In this document: positions 8,285 through 14,833 of the stretch, in pieces
How the letters are laid out: each line of letters begins with the position of its first letter
How positions within the stretch are numbered: position 1 is the first letter of the stretch
Assembly (NCBI GenBank): GCA_030452775.1
Contig: JAKDLQ010000028.1
Coordinates: 1 to 14,833 of the forward strand
Length of the DNA stretch: 14,833 nt
Reading direction: 5' to 3'
DNA from: Micrococcales bacterium
GTDB lineage: Bacteria > Actinomycetota > Actinomycetes > Actinomycetales > Dermatophilaceae
Translations under genes and position numbers: made by a program
Notes under the pieces: model-generated
Seen by the model: the letters and a program-made list of their open reading frames with translations, nothing else
What the model was told of the DNA's origin: nothing
Databases searched by the model: none

Positions 8285-8487
8285 GTGTGCTTCAACCGCT
8301 CGAGGACATCGGCCCACTTCTCGAGGTTCCGTTCCCCGATCTCCTCCACTCGAGCGTGCAGGGCTCGACGCTCGTAGTAGTCGATGACGGCTCGCCGAAT
8401 GATCTCCTGACGCGAACCGCCTTCGGCGGCCACCAGTGCGTCGAGGGCCTTCTCGAGCTCGCTGTCGGTCCGCAGTGTCAGTGCCAT
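8281..8487 (-). CDS. Ribbon-helix-helix (CopG/Arc-like) antitoxin of the Doc toxin
   Basis: A 68-residue protein. Residues 1-7 (MALTLRT) would form the DNA-binding strand. Two helices, about 8-24 and 27-42, are separated by a GGS turn, as in MetJ/Arc/CopG repressors. The charged tail from about 43 to 68 (LHARVEEIGERNLEKWADVL...) is the likely toxin-neutralising segment. Such antitoxins block the toxin and repress their own operon as dimers. A 19-bp palindrome lies 8 bases upstream of the ATG and is the obvious operator. P1 Doc has a different partner, the YefM-fold Phd protein, so this is a partner swap of a kind known among TA families. Ribosome binding is weak: AGGA lies about 15 bases upstream, inside the operator. 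The first four bases of the toxin frame overlap its end. Confidence 0.82.
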   Translation of the reverse strand: MALTLRTDSELEKALDALVAAEGGSRQEIIRRAVIDYYERRALHARVEEIGERNLEKWADVLERLKHT

Positions 8488-8494
8488 GGCCGCA

Positions 8495-8518
8495 TGGTAT
8501 CATCCTGATACCAATATA
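8495..8518 (-). promoter_or_regulatory. TA operator palindrome and -10 box
   Basis: TGGTATCA and TGATACCA (8495-8502 and 8506-8513) form a perfect 8-bp inverted repeat around a 3-base centre. Directly upstream on the minus strand is TATATT (8513-8518), a good -10 match, so the predicted start of transcription falls inside the palindrome. Binding of the ribbon-helix-helix antitoxin here would block its own transcription. A further GGTAT half-site lies at the far side (8516-8520 on the plus strand, reverse sense). Confidence 0.7.
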
Positions 8519-8529
8519 CCTTTGAGGGC

Positions 8530-8724
8530 GTGTGCGGCTGCCCCATGGACCACGACCGAGTCCGGGTGCATCCTGCGCGTCCAGGGGACCTGGCGGCGTT
8601 GCCGGCCCTCGAGGCAAGAGCGGACGAGCGGTTCGCCGCCGTCGGCATCTGGCCGCTGCCGCCGGCGACCACGGGCCTGTCGAGGCCGAGTCTGGCCATG
8701 GCCGCACGGACCGCGCGTCAGTGA
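8530..8724 (+). pseudogene. N-terminal fragment of a GNAT acetyltransferase
   Basis: The frame from GTG 8530 (or ATG 8545) encodes about 60 residues. From residue ~10 they read VRVHPARPGDLAALPALEAR followed by ADERF and PLPPA, which is the typical first strand and helix of small GNAT-family N-acetyltransferases in actinobacteria. After about residue 45 the similarity stops and the frame ends at a TGA two bases from the stop of the opposing oxidoreductase gene. A whole GNAT enzyme is about 150-180 residues, so the acetyl-CoA binding part is missing. Codons 10-45 look coding. I read it as a remnant left by a deletion or insertion, too short to be an enzyme. Family assignment is by eye and not certain. 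Confidence 0.55.
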
Positions 8725-10116
8725 CCGAGCAGGCGCCAGAAGGCGGCGGCAGCACGCGATGGCCGGCCGAACCTGCGCTCGGTGACGTCGGCGGCCGCGA
8801 AGAGTGCGGTGACTGCGTTGACCCCGAGCCAGCGCAGCGGCTCAGGCTCCCACCGCGGGCTCGAATGCCCAGTCCACGGCAGGCGGGTCAGCTCCGTCTC
8901 ACGCCCGAGGACGAGTTCGGCCACCGTGCGCCCGGACAGTGCCGCCGTGGCGACCCCGTCGCCGACGTAGCCGCGGGCGACGGCCAGCCCGGTGCTCCGG
9001 TCGAGGCTCACGGACGGATACCAGTCGCGTGGGACGCCCAGGTTGCCGCCCCACGCATGGCTGAACTCGACGCCCTCGAGCGCAGGGAAGAGGTCGATGA
9101 GGATCGAGCGGAGCATCGCGTGAACCCGCCCGTCGCGGTCGAACGAGGGATCGATCCGTGAGCCGAAGTGATATGGCGCGCCGCGCCCCCCGAAGGCCAG
9201 CCGCCCGTCGGCCGTACGCTGACCGTAGATCCGCAGATGGCGCTCGTCCGAGAAGGTGGGCCGGCTCTCCAGGCCGACCGAGTCCCAGGTCGTGTCGGAC
9301 AGCGGTGCGGTGGCCACCATCAGCGAGTACATGGGCACCACGTCGCGGTGGTGGCCCGGCAGCCGCGGGGTGTATCCCTCCGTGGCCCGGACGACGTACT
9401 CCGCATCGACAGGACCCGTGATCGGTCACCACGCGCCGTGGCTCGATCGCGGTGACCGTGGTCTGCTCGTGGATGCGGACCCCACGTGACGCGACGACTC
9501 GGGCCAGCCCACGGACCAGCTTGGCGGGATGCAACGCGGCGCAGTGAGGCGTGAACGTGCCACCGAGCGCCCCCTGGACCTTCGCGAGCTCCCGGACCTC
9601 GCCTCCGGACAGCAGCCGGATCTGGTCTCGGCCGAAGCCCCAGTCGCGCCAGCTCTGGACCTCCGCAGCCCCACGGCGCAGCTGCGCCGTGTTGCGCGCA
9701 ACCGAAAGGTAGCCGCCCTGGTGGAAGTCGCAGTCGATGCCCTCGCGAGCGGCGATCTCGCCGACAGCGACGACGGTCTCGTTCATCGCCTGTTGCATCC
9801 GGATCGCCGCTGCGCGACCGGACTCCCCGGCGATCCGGCGTAGCGACGCGGGGAAGATCGCCGAGCACCAGCCGCCGTTGCGGCCGGAGGCACCGAATCC
9901 GGCCACCTCGCGCTCGATGATGACGATGTCGAGGGACGGGTCCAGCTCGCTCAGCCAGTAGGCGGTCCACAGGCCGGTGAATCCGGCACCCACGATGACG
10001 ACGTCGCTGTCGAGGTCGCCGGGCAGCGACGGCCGAGGGGCCCAGTCGTCCCCGGACGTCTCGTGCCAGAGGCTCAGATCACGGTATGCCGCGCCGGCGA
10101 CGCTCATGAGATCCAC
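8718..10116 (-). pseudogene. FAD-dependent oxidoreductase (DAO family), frameshifted
   Basis: Two overlapping frames together give one 465-residue protein if a single base near 9411 is removed. The N-terminal frame has the dinucleotide-binding motif GAGFTG at 43-48 and ASGRNGGW, typical of DAO-family amine/amino-acid oxidases. The C-terminal frame has HAWGGNLGVPRDW and the FAD-contact GYVGDGVA. Correction turns the junction from HGSCRCGV to HGSVDAEYVV, restoring the family pattern, and makes the length an exact multiple of three. The substrate cannot be read from sequence. Start is GTG 10116 or, with better spacing to AGGAG, ATG 10107; both follow the purC stop closely, so it was probably co-transcribed with purD-purC. 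The frameshift may be a true mutation or a sequencing error; no slippery run is obvious at the site. Confidence 0.8.
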
Positions 10117-10125
10117 GCACTCCTC

Positions 10126-11031
10126 TCAGAAGGTCTCGCCGGTGAGGCGCTCGTAGGCCTCGACGTACTTGGCCCGCGTCTGCTCGACGATCCGCTCGGG
10201 CAGGGCCGGTGGGGGCTCGCCGCTGGATCGGGACCAGCCCGACTCCGGCGAGGTGAGCCAGTCACGGACGAACTGCTTGTCATAGGAGGGCTGTGGGCGC
10301 CCCGGCCTCCACTGGTCGGCCGGCCAGAAGCGCGAGGAGTCCGGAGTCAGGACCTCGTCGGCGAGGACGAGGCTGCCCGACCCCTTGGCTTCCCGGCCGA
10401 ACTCGACCTTGGTGTCGGCGATGAGGATTCCCCGCTCGCCGGCGATCTCGTTGCCGCGGGCGAGGATCGCGCAGGTCAGCTCGGACATCTCGGCCGCCAG
10501 CTCGGCCCCGAGCTGTGCCTCGACCTCAGGCGGGGTCATCGGCCGGTCGTGCTCACCGAACGGGGCCTTCGTCGAGGGGGTGAAGATCGGCGGGGCGAGC
10601 TTCGAGCCGTCCACCAGCCCGGGCGCCAGCGTGATCCCCGAGACGCTGCCGCTCGCGCGGTACTCCTCCAGCCCGCCGCCCGTGAGGTACGCGCGGGCGA
10701 CCGCCTCGATCTCAAGCATCTCGAGCCTGCGGACGATGACGGCACGGCCGGCCACCACGTCAGGGACGTCGATCGCCAGGACATGGTTGGGCACGAGGTC
10801 GGCGAGCTGGTCGAACCACCACAGCGACAGCCGGGTCAGCACGATGCCCTTGTCGGGGATCGGGGTGTCGAGGATGAAGTCGTAGGCGGAGATCCGGTCC
10901 GAGGCCACGAGCAGGAGCCGGTCCGGGGACACCTGTCCCGACTCGTCGAGCGGCGCGTAGAGGTCGCGCACCTTGCCCGAGTAGACATGCTGGAAACCCT
11001 GCAGCGCAGGGGGGCCCGCCACCTCAAGCAC
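10126..11031 (-). CDS. purC: Phosphoribosylaminoimidazole-succinocarboxamide synthase (SAICAR synthetase)
   Basis: Joins CAIR and aspartate with ATP to make SAICAR in de novo IMP synthesis; cytosolic. About 301 residues, the usual length of the long SAICAR synthetases. Recognised by HVYSGKVRDLY near the N-terminus, ASDRISAYDF, LTGGGLEEY and the family signature LIADTKVEFG with D206, K208 and E210. The open frame extends far upstream inside purD, but residues before about 10 do not resemble the family. Start candidates are GTG 11031 (chosen), TTG 11034 and GTG 11022; all overlap or touch the purD stop. With GTG 11031 the genes overlap by 8 bases, implying translational coupling with purD. Confidence 0.95.
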   Translation of the reverse strand: MLEVAGPPALQGFQHVYSGKVRDLYAPLDESGQVSPDRLLLVASDRISAYDFILDTPIPDKGIVLTRLSLWWFDQLADLVPNHVLAIDVPDVVAGRAVIVRRLEMLEIEAVARAYLTGGGLEEYRASGSVSGITLAPGLVDGSKLAPPIFTPSTKAPFGEHDRPMTPPEVEAQLGAELAAEMSELTCAILARGNEIAGERGILIADTKVEFGREAKGSGSLVLADEVLTPDSSRFWPADQWRPGRPQPSYDKQFVRDWLTSPESGWSRSSGEPPPALPERIVEQTRAKYVEAYERLTGETF

Positions 11032-12304
11032 CAATCGTGATCTCGCCGCGCGCCGCCTTGAGCGCGATGTCGCTGCGGTGGTGCGAGCCGTCCAGCTCGA
11101 TGAGCGCCATGGCGTCGTATGCCGCCGACCTGGCCGCCGCGAGGTCGCTGCCGACGGCGACGACGTCGAGGACCCGGCCGCCGGACGAGACCAGCGCACC
11201 GGTCTCGTCGAGGGCCGTGCCGGCATGAAGGACGGTAACGCCGGGCACCGTCGCCGCGGCGTCGAGCCCGGTGATCCGGTCGCCCGTTCGCGGGGTGGAC
11301 GGATATCCCTTAGCCGTCAGGACGACGGCGACGGCGCGATCGGCGGAGCAGCGAAGGGGACCGAAGATGTCGAGAGCGCCGGTCGCGGCGGCGTGGAGCA
11401 GCTGGGCGAAGGGCGTCTCCAGCCGAGCGATCGACGCCTGCCCGTCGGGGTCGCCGAAGCGGACGTTGAACTCGAACACCCTCAGGCCTCGTGACGAGAG
11501 GGCCACCCCGATGTAGAGCACCCCGACGAAGGGCGTGCCCCGGCGGCGCATCTCGGTGATCGTCGGCTGCGCGACCCGAGCGATCACCTCGTCCGCGAGC
11601 CCGGTCGGGGCCCACTCGAGCGGGGAGTAGGCGCCCATGCCGCCGGTGTTGGGTCCCGCATCGTCGTCGCCGACCCGTTTGAAGTCCTGCGCGGGAGCGA
11701 GCGGCACGACCGTGGTCCCGTCGCTGATGCAGAAGACCGACACCTCCGGCCCGTCGAGGTACTCCTCGAGCACGAGGCGGCCCTCGGGCCTGGCGAGGCA
11801 GGCGGCGGCGTGCGCCAGCGCCTCATCCCGCGAATCGGTGACGACGACGCCCTTGCCGGCGGCGAGACCGTCGGCCTTGACGACGTGCGGAGCGCCGAGG
11901 GCGTTGAGGCCGGACTCGACCTGCTCCATCGTCGTGCACACATGGGCCCGTGCCGTGGGGACCTCCGCCGCGGCCATGACCTCCTTGGCGTAGGCCTTGC
12001 TGCCCTCGAGCTGTGCGGCGGCGCCGGACGGCCCGAAGACCGCGAAGCCGGCGCGGCGGCATACGTCGGCCACTCCTGCGACGAGCGGCGCCTCGGGGCC
12101 GATGACGACGAGGTCGACCTCGTGCGTGCGCGCCACCGCGGCAACGGCCTCGCCGTCGAGGATGTCGAGGGGCACACAGAGCGCGGTCGCGTCGATACCC
12201 GGGTTGCCTGGGGCGGCGATGACCGCGTCCACCTCGGGGTCGGCCGCGATGGCGTTGACGAGTGCGTGTTCACGGGCTCCGGAGCCAAGGACGAGTACCT
12301 TCAC
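11024..12304 (-). CDS. purD: Phosphoribosylamine-glycine ligase (GAR synthetase)
   Basis: Makes GAR from phosphoribosylamine, glycine and ATP, step two of de novo IMP synthesis. 426 residues, normal for bacterial PurD. N-terminal nucleotide-like fold begins VLVLGSGAREHAL. The ATP-grasp domain carries VKADGLAAGKGVVV, LEEYLDG, NTGGMGAYSP and the metal-binding FEFN. The family signature RFGDPE is here RFGDPDGQ (282-289), with Asp287 in place of the usual Glu. The C-terminal domain from about residue 330 is intact. GTG start with no convincing Shine-Dalgarno; a TANNNT box 7 bases upstream suggests leaderless translation. First gene of the purD-purC-oxidoreductase unit and divergent from the helicase gene. 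Confidence 0.96.
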   Translation of the reverse strand: MKVLVLGSGAREHALVNAIAADPEVDAVIAAPGNPGIDATALCVPLDILDGEAVAAVARTHEVDLVVIGPEAPLVAGVADVCRRAGFAVFGPSGAAAQLEGSKAYAKEVMAAAEVPTARAHVCTTMEQVESGLNALGAPHVVKADGLAAGKGVVVTDSRDEALAHAAACLARPEGRLVLEEYLDGPEVSVFCISDGTTVVPLAPAQDFKRVGDDDAGPNTGGMGAYSPLEWAPTGLADEVIARVAQPTITEMRRRGTPFVGVLYIGVALSSRGLRVFEFNVRFGDPDGQASIARLETPFAQLLHAAATGALDIFGPLRCSADRAVAVVLTAKGYPSTPRTGDRITGLDAAATVPGVTVLHAGTALDETGALVSSGGRVLDVVAVGSDLAAARSAAYDAMALIELDGSHHRSDIALKAARGEITIGA

Positions 12305-12311
12305 GCCCGTC

Positions 12312-12317
12312 AGCCTA
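12312..12317 (-). promoter_or_regulatory. Candidate -10 element for purD
   Basis: Minus-strand TAGGCT fits TANNNT and ends 7 bases before the purD GTG, which places the transcription start at the start codon. No clear -35 and no ribosome binding site are seen, in line with a leaderless mRNA. Spacing-based inference. Confidence 0.4.
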
Positions 12318-12346
12318 GGGCCACCATCAGATCATCCGGAGGGGGC

Positions 12347-12352
12347 TAGACT
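12347..12352 (+). promoter_or_regulatory. Candidate -10 element for the HelD-like gene
   Basis: TAGACT fits TANNNT and would start a transcript near 12359 with a leader of about 50 bases. That leader includes a G/A-rich stretch at 12369-12382. The 108-bp divergent gap to purD holds both candidate promoters. I do not find the rifamycin-associated inverted repeat known upstream of helR-type genes. Confidence 0.35.
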
Positions 12353-12412
12353 TGATGGTTCCCGCCTCGGAGGGAGGGGGGACGTAGCCGAACTCGAGAG
12401 CACTGGGGAGTC

Positions 12413-14662
12413 GTGACCTCTACGAAGACCGAGACGACCCGCGGCGCTGCCGTTTCCGAGGTCGTCGCCGAGCAGATCGCCATCGAGCAGGCGCACGTGG
12501 ACCGCGTCCACGCGGAGCTCGAGAAGGCCGGCCGCCGCGTCGACGTCGTCCAGGCGGAGGGCTTGGCCCGCGGGCAGATCGCCAAGTCGGCCGAGGTCGG
12601 GCTCGAGGAGGCGGCGGGGCTCTTCGAGCGTGATGCGCTGATGTTCCACGCCGCAAAACGGCGGACTGCGCTCGACACGCAGTACGAGGGTCTCGTCTTC
12701 GGACGGCTCGACATCCACCATGACCTCGGGCGCCCGAGCGGCAATGGGGGCGCCCCGGCCGTGGGCACCGAGCGCGAGGTCCGCTACATCGGTCGTATCG
12801 GGGTGCGTGACGACGACTACGAGCCACTGGTCATCGACTGGCGAGCGCCCGCCGCCGCGGCCTTCTACCGCGCGACCCCAGCCGAGCCGATGGGGGTGCT
12901 GCGCCGCCGGGTGCTGCGCAGCGAGGGGGCAATGGTCATCGGGATCGAGGACGACCTCATGGTGCCGGAGGCCCCCGAGGACCTCGTCGTCGTCGGCGAC
13001 GGGGCCCTCATGGCCGCCCTGACCCGCACCCGAGGCGCGCGGATGCGCGACATCGTTGCCACGATCCAGCTGCACCAGGACGAGGCGATACGGGCCAGCG
13101 CCCGTGGCGTCACCGAGATCACCGGCGGCCCCGGCACCGGCAAGACCGTCGTCGCGCTGCACCGGGCGGCCTACCTGCTCTACTCCGACCGCAGACGGTT
13201 CGAGTCCGGCGGCATCCTCGTCATCGGGCCATCCGGCGCCTATACCGCCTACATCGAGCGGGTGCTGCCCTCCCTCGGCGAGGAGAGTGTCGTGCTGCGC
13301 GCCGTCGGGGACATCGTCGACGCCGTGAGCACCGAGCGGCTCGACCCACCCGAGGTCGCCCGGATCAAGGGGTCGACGCGAATCCGGCCCCTCCTCGCGG
13401 CCGCGTCCCGCGGCGCCGTGCCCACGGCGCCGGAGCAGTTCCGAGCCATCGTGGGCGGGCACGCCGTCCGGCTCGATGCCGGCACACTCGATCGGGTGCG
13501 CTCTCAGGTGCTTCGCGGGCACCAGCGCAATCTCGCCGCAGAGTCGGCCCTGGCTGCCCTCGGTGAGGCCGCCTGGTCGCACCTCGCGGTCACCGGCGAC
13601 CGCGACGCCAAGGCGGCCTTCCTCGACACGTGGGAGGATCATCTCGAGGTCGCGGCCTTCATGCGCGAGTGGTGGCCGCAGGTCGACCCTCGCGAGGTGC
13701 TCCTCTGGCTCGCCGACCGGGCGCTGGCCCGCCGCCATGCTCAGGGCGCCCTGTCCGACCACGAGATCGACCTCATCGCCGGCTCGTATGCCGCTGCCCT
13801 CGAGTCGGGCACGTGGTCGGTCGGCGACGTCGCCCTCATCGATGACCTCGCCGCCCGCGTCGGTCCGGTGCAGGAGCACGTGCAGGAGGAGCGCGGCTTC
13901 TATGAGATCGAGGAGCTCGACGACCTCAGCCAGTACGGCGTGACCGAGGTGCAGCCCGTCTCCCGCCGGACCGAGCGCACCGGTCCCCGGGCACAGTCCG
14001 GCGACCCGCGCGAACGGCTCCTCGCCGGCACGATCTCCCGGCCGAAGGAGTACGCCCACGTCCTCGTCGACGAGGCCCAGGACCTGTCCCCCATGCAGTG
14101 GCGGATGATCGGCCGACGCGGCAGGCACGCCTCCTGGACCGTCGTCGGTGACGCCGCGCAGGCTTCGTGGCCGGACCCGGCCGACGCCGCCGTGGCCCGG
14201 GAGGAGGCCTTCGGGTCGCAGCCACGAGCGGCCTTCCACCTGGGCACCAACTACCGCAACGCGCGTGAGATCTTCGACTACGCCGCCAAGATCGTGCGCC
14301 ACCAGGTGCCCGACGCCGACATCCCGGTGGCCGTCCGCGACACTGGAGTCGAGCCGGTCGAGGGCGCCTTGGGTGATGCCCCGCTGAGGTCCGTCCGCGA
14401 TGCCCTCGAGGCACTCGCCGGGCAGGTCGAGGGCGCCATGGCTGTGGTCACCCCGGCTGGCTGGGCCTCGGTCCTCGCTCCCCTCGCCGGCAGCCACCAG
14501 GGCAGGGTCGAGGTGCTCGACCCCATGTCGACGAAGGGGCTCGAATACGACGCCGTCGTCGTCGTCGACCCCGATGAGATCACTCGCGAGTCCCCGGGCG
14601 GGATCCGGGTCCTCTACGTCGCGCTCACCCGTGCCGCGCACCGAATGACCGTTTTGCGCTGA
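12413..14662 (+). CDS. helD: HelD/HelR-like RNA polymerase-associated helicase (UvrD/Rep superfamily)
   Basis: A 749-residue ATPase of the actinobacterial class II HelD type (M. smegmatis HelD is of similar size). These proteins bind RNA polymerase, push into its channels, release stalled enzyme from DNA and, in HelR, displace rifamycin. An N-terminal charged helical segment (about 15-90) matches the coiled-coil arm. IDWRAPAAAAFYRA and AEPMGVLRRR are family hallmarks. Walker A GGPGTGKT is at 238-245 (K244), Walker B VDEAQD at 552-557, GTNYRN follows, and the C-terminus holds GLEYDAVVVVDP and YVALTRAAHRM. The acidic segment between about 483 and 546 fits the primary-channel loop. GTG start 12413 has GGGGAG only two bases upstream; no in-frame start exists nearer the purine-rich stretch upstream. 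Whether it gives drug tolerance cannot be told from sequence. Confidence 0.92.
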   Translation: MTSTKTETTRGAAVSEVVAEQIAIEQAHVDRVHAELEKAGRRVDVVQAEGLARGQIAKSAEVGLEEAAGLFERDALMFHAAKRRTALDTQYEGLVFGRLDIHHDLGRPSGNGGAPAVGTEREVRYIGRIGVRDDDYEPLVIDWRAPAAAAFYRATPAEPMGVLRRRVLRSEGAMVIGIEDDLMVPEAPEDLVVVGDGALMAALTRTRGARMRDIVATIQLHQDEAIRASARGVTEITGGPGTGKTVVALHRAAYLLYSDRRRFESGGILVIGPSGAYTAYIERVLPSLGEESVVLRAVGDIVDAVSTERLDPPEVARIKGSTRIRPLLAAASRGAVPTAPEQFRAIVGGHAVRLDAGTLDRVRSQVLRGHQRNLAAESALAALGEAAWSHLAVTGDRDAKAAFLDTWEDHLEVAAFMREWWPQVDPREVLLWLADRALARRHAQGALSDHEIDLIAGSYAAALESGTWSVGDVALIDDLAARVGPVQEHVQEERGFYEIEELDDLSQYGVTEVQPVSRRTERTGPRAQSGDPRERLLAGTISRPKEYAHVLVDEAQDLSPMQWRMIGRRGRHASWTVVGDAAQASWPDPADAAVAREEAFGSQPRAAFHLGTNYRNAREIFDYAAKIVRHQVPDADIPVAVRDTGVEPVEGALGDAPLRSVRDALEALAGQVEGAMAVVTPAGWASVLAPLAGSHQGRVEVLDPMSTKGLEYDAVVVVDPDEITRESPGGIRVLYVALTRAAHRMTVLR

Positions 14663-14833
14663 TGCTCGGAACCTGCCGGTAGCCGGGGGTCCGGCCCTTT
14701 GCCTTTCACCTGTCGCACCCCAGTTGTCCCAATTGAGCGAGATGACTCCCGGACTTGGTCAGCGAACAGTAAAGATTTGTTCAAGATTGGAGGCGTCGGC
14801 TGCATTTGCTGACGCGAAGGTGGACTATTGATC
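14663..14833. other. Non-coding, AT-richer tail after the helicase gene
   Basis: No coding frame is supported. GCCGG and CCGGC (14682-14686, 14691-14695) form a short stem with a GGGT loop followed by a pyrimidine stretch, a weak terminator candidate for the helicase gene. Further on, GAACA and TGTTC (14764-14768, 14778-14782) form an inverted repeat with a 9-base centre. The clear fall in G+C suggests the promoter or leader of a gene beyond the window edge. Confidence 0.4.

Larger units (their letters stand above)
110..13793. repeat. Dispersed octamer GTATGCCG, 12 copies
   Basis: Exact copies read on the plus strand at 3597-3604, 3604-3611, 7233-7240, 10084-10091, 11117-11124 and 13786-13793. 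The complement CGGCATAC lies at 110-117, 3803-3810, 5652-5659, 6044-6051, 6917-6924 and 12057-12064. A near copy (GTATGCGG on the minus strand) is at 5841-5848. The base before the octamer is C in ten of the twelve, and the next base after it is always C or T, giving CGTATGCCGY. With 35% each G and C I estimate about 0.5 chance copies on both strands. Copies in genes fall in different reading frames (TAT-GCC, GCA-TAC, GTA-TGC and CGT-ATG), so a peptide motif does not explain them. Function unknown. The coordinates span all copies, not a continuous element. Confidence 0.75.

Noticed and set aside
8284..8755. Upstream extension of the Doc toxin to a 278-residue protein
   Set aside because: The extra N-terminal part runs through the antitoxin gene and operator in another frame and resembles nothing; the GTG at 8284 gives the family length.
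11031..11226. Upstream extension of PurC into purD
   Set aside because: The extension is an out-of-frame shadow of purD with no SAICAR synthetase similarity.
12369..12382. G-quadruplex or ribosome binding site in the G/A-rich stretch
   Set aside because: Not four separated G-runs with short loops, and no start codon lies at suitable spacing.
12305..12412. Rifamycin-associated element upstream of the helicase
   Set aside because: No matching long inverted repeat; only scattered G-rich runs are present.
12332..14641. Very long minus-strand open frame opposite the helicase gene
   Set aside because: The plus strand carries all helicase motifs with proper codon bias; the antisense frame has low-complexity composition and no start context.
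14764..14782. LexA/SOS box
   Set aside because: The GAAC and GTTC arms are 11 bases apart, not the 4 bases of actinobacterial SOS boxes.

Overview
The window is GC-rich DNA (roughly 70% G+C by eye) with many GTG starts, strong third-position G/C bias and short intergenic gaps. The gene set (MoxR/VWA pair, class II HelD-like helicase, purC, purD, large purL) points to a high-GC actinobacterium. A micrococcalean of the Intrasporangiaceae type is my best guess, from gene style only and not proven.

Layout: all intact genes run on the minus strand except the last one. From right to left, purD (11024-12304) and purC (10126-11031) overlap and are followed closely by a FAD-dependent oxidoreductase gene (8718-10116) that carries one extra base and is therefore frameshifted. 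Tail to tail with it lies a plus-strand fragment of a GNAT acetyltransferase (8530-8724). Next comes a toxin-antitoxin pair, a ribbon-helix-helix antitoxin (8281-8487) and a Doc-family toxin (7919-8284), with a 19-bp palindromic operator in front. Then come the long single-chain purL (3861-7793) and, after a 315-bp repeat-rich gap, a MoxR-type ATPase (2157-3545) and its VWA-domain partner (128-2146). On the plus strand, diverging from purD, is a HelD/HelR-like RNA-polymerase-associated helicase (12413-14662). The last 170 bp are AT-richer, non-coding and probably upstream of a gene outside the window.

Functionally, purD, purC and purL encode three enzymes of de novo IMP synthesis (GAR synthetase, SAICAR synthetase, FGAM synthetase). 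They are split by a 2.2-kb stretch (7.9-10.1 kb) holding a TA module, a gene fragment and a broken gene, which looks like a site of past insertion and decay. The MoxR and VWA proteins probably act as a two-part chaperone/assembly machine of unknown client. HelD recycles stalled RNA polymerase and in some relatives protects it from rifamycins.

The most unusual signal is not a gene. The octamer GTATGCCG (or its complement) occurs 12 times in 14.8 kb against about 0.5 expected from base composition. It is evenly split between strands, lies in several reading frames and in gaps, and includes a tandem run at 3592-3612. Two further intergenic repeat arrays, a 16-bp palindromic unit and a 31-bp unit carrying a Shine-Dalgarno-like core, lie just downstream of the VWA gene and purL.
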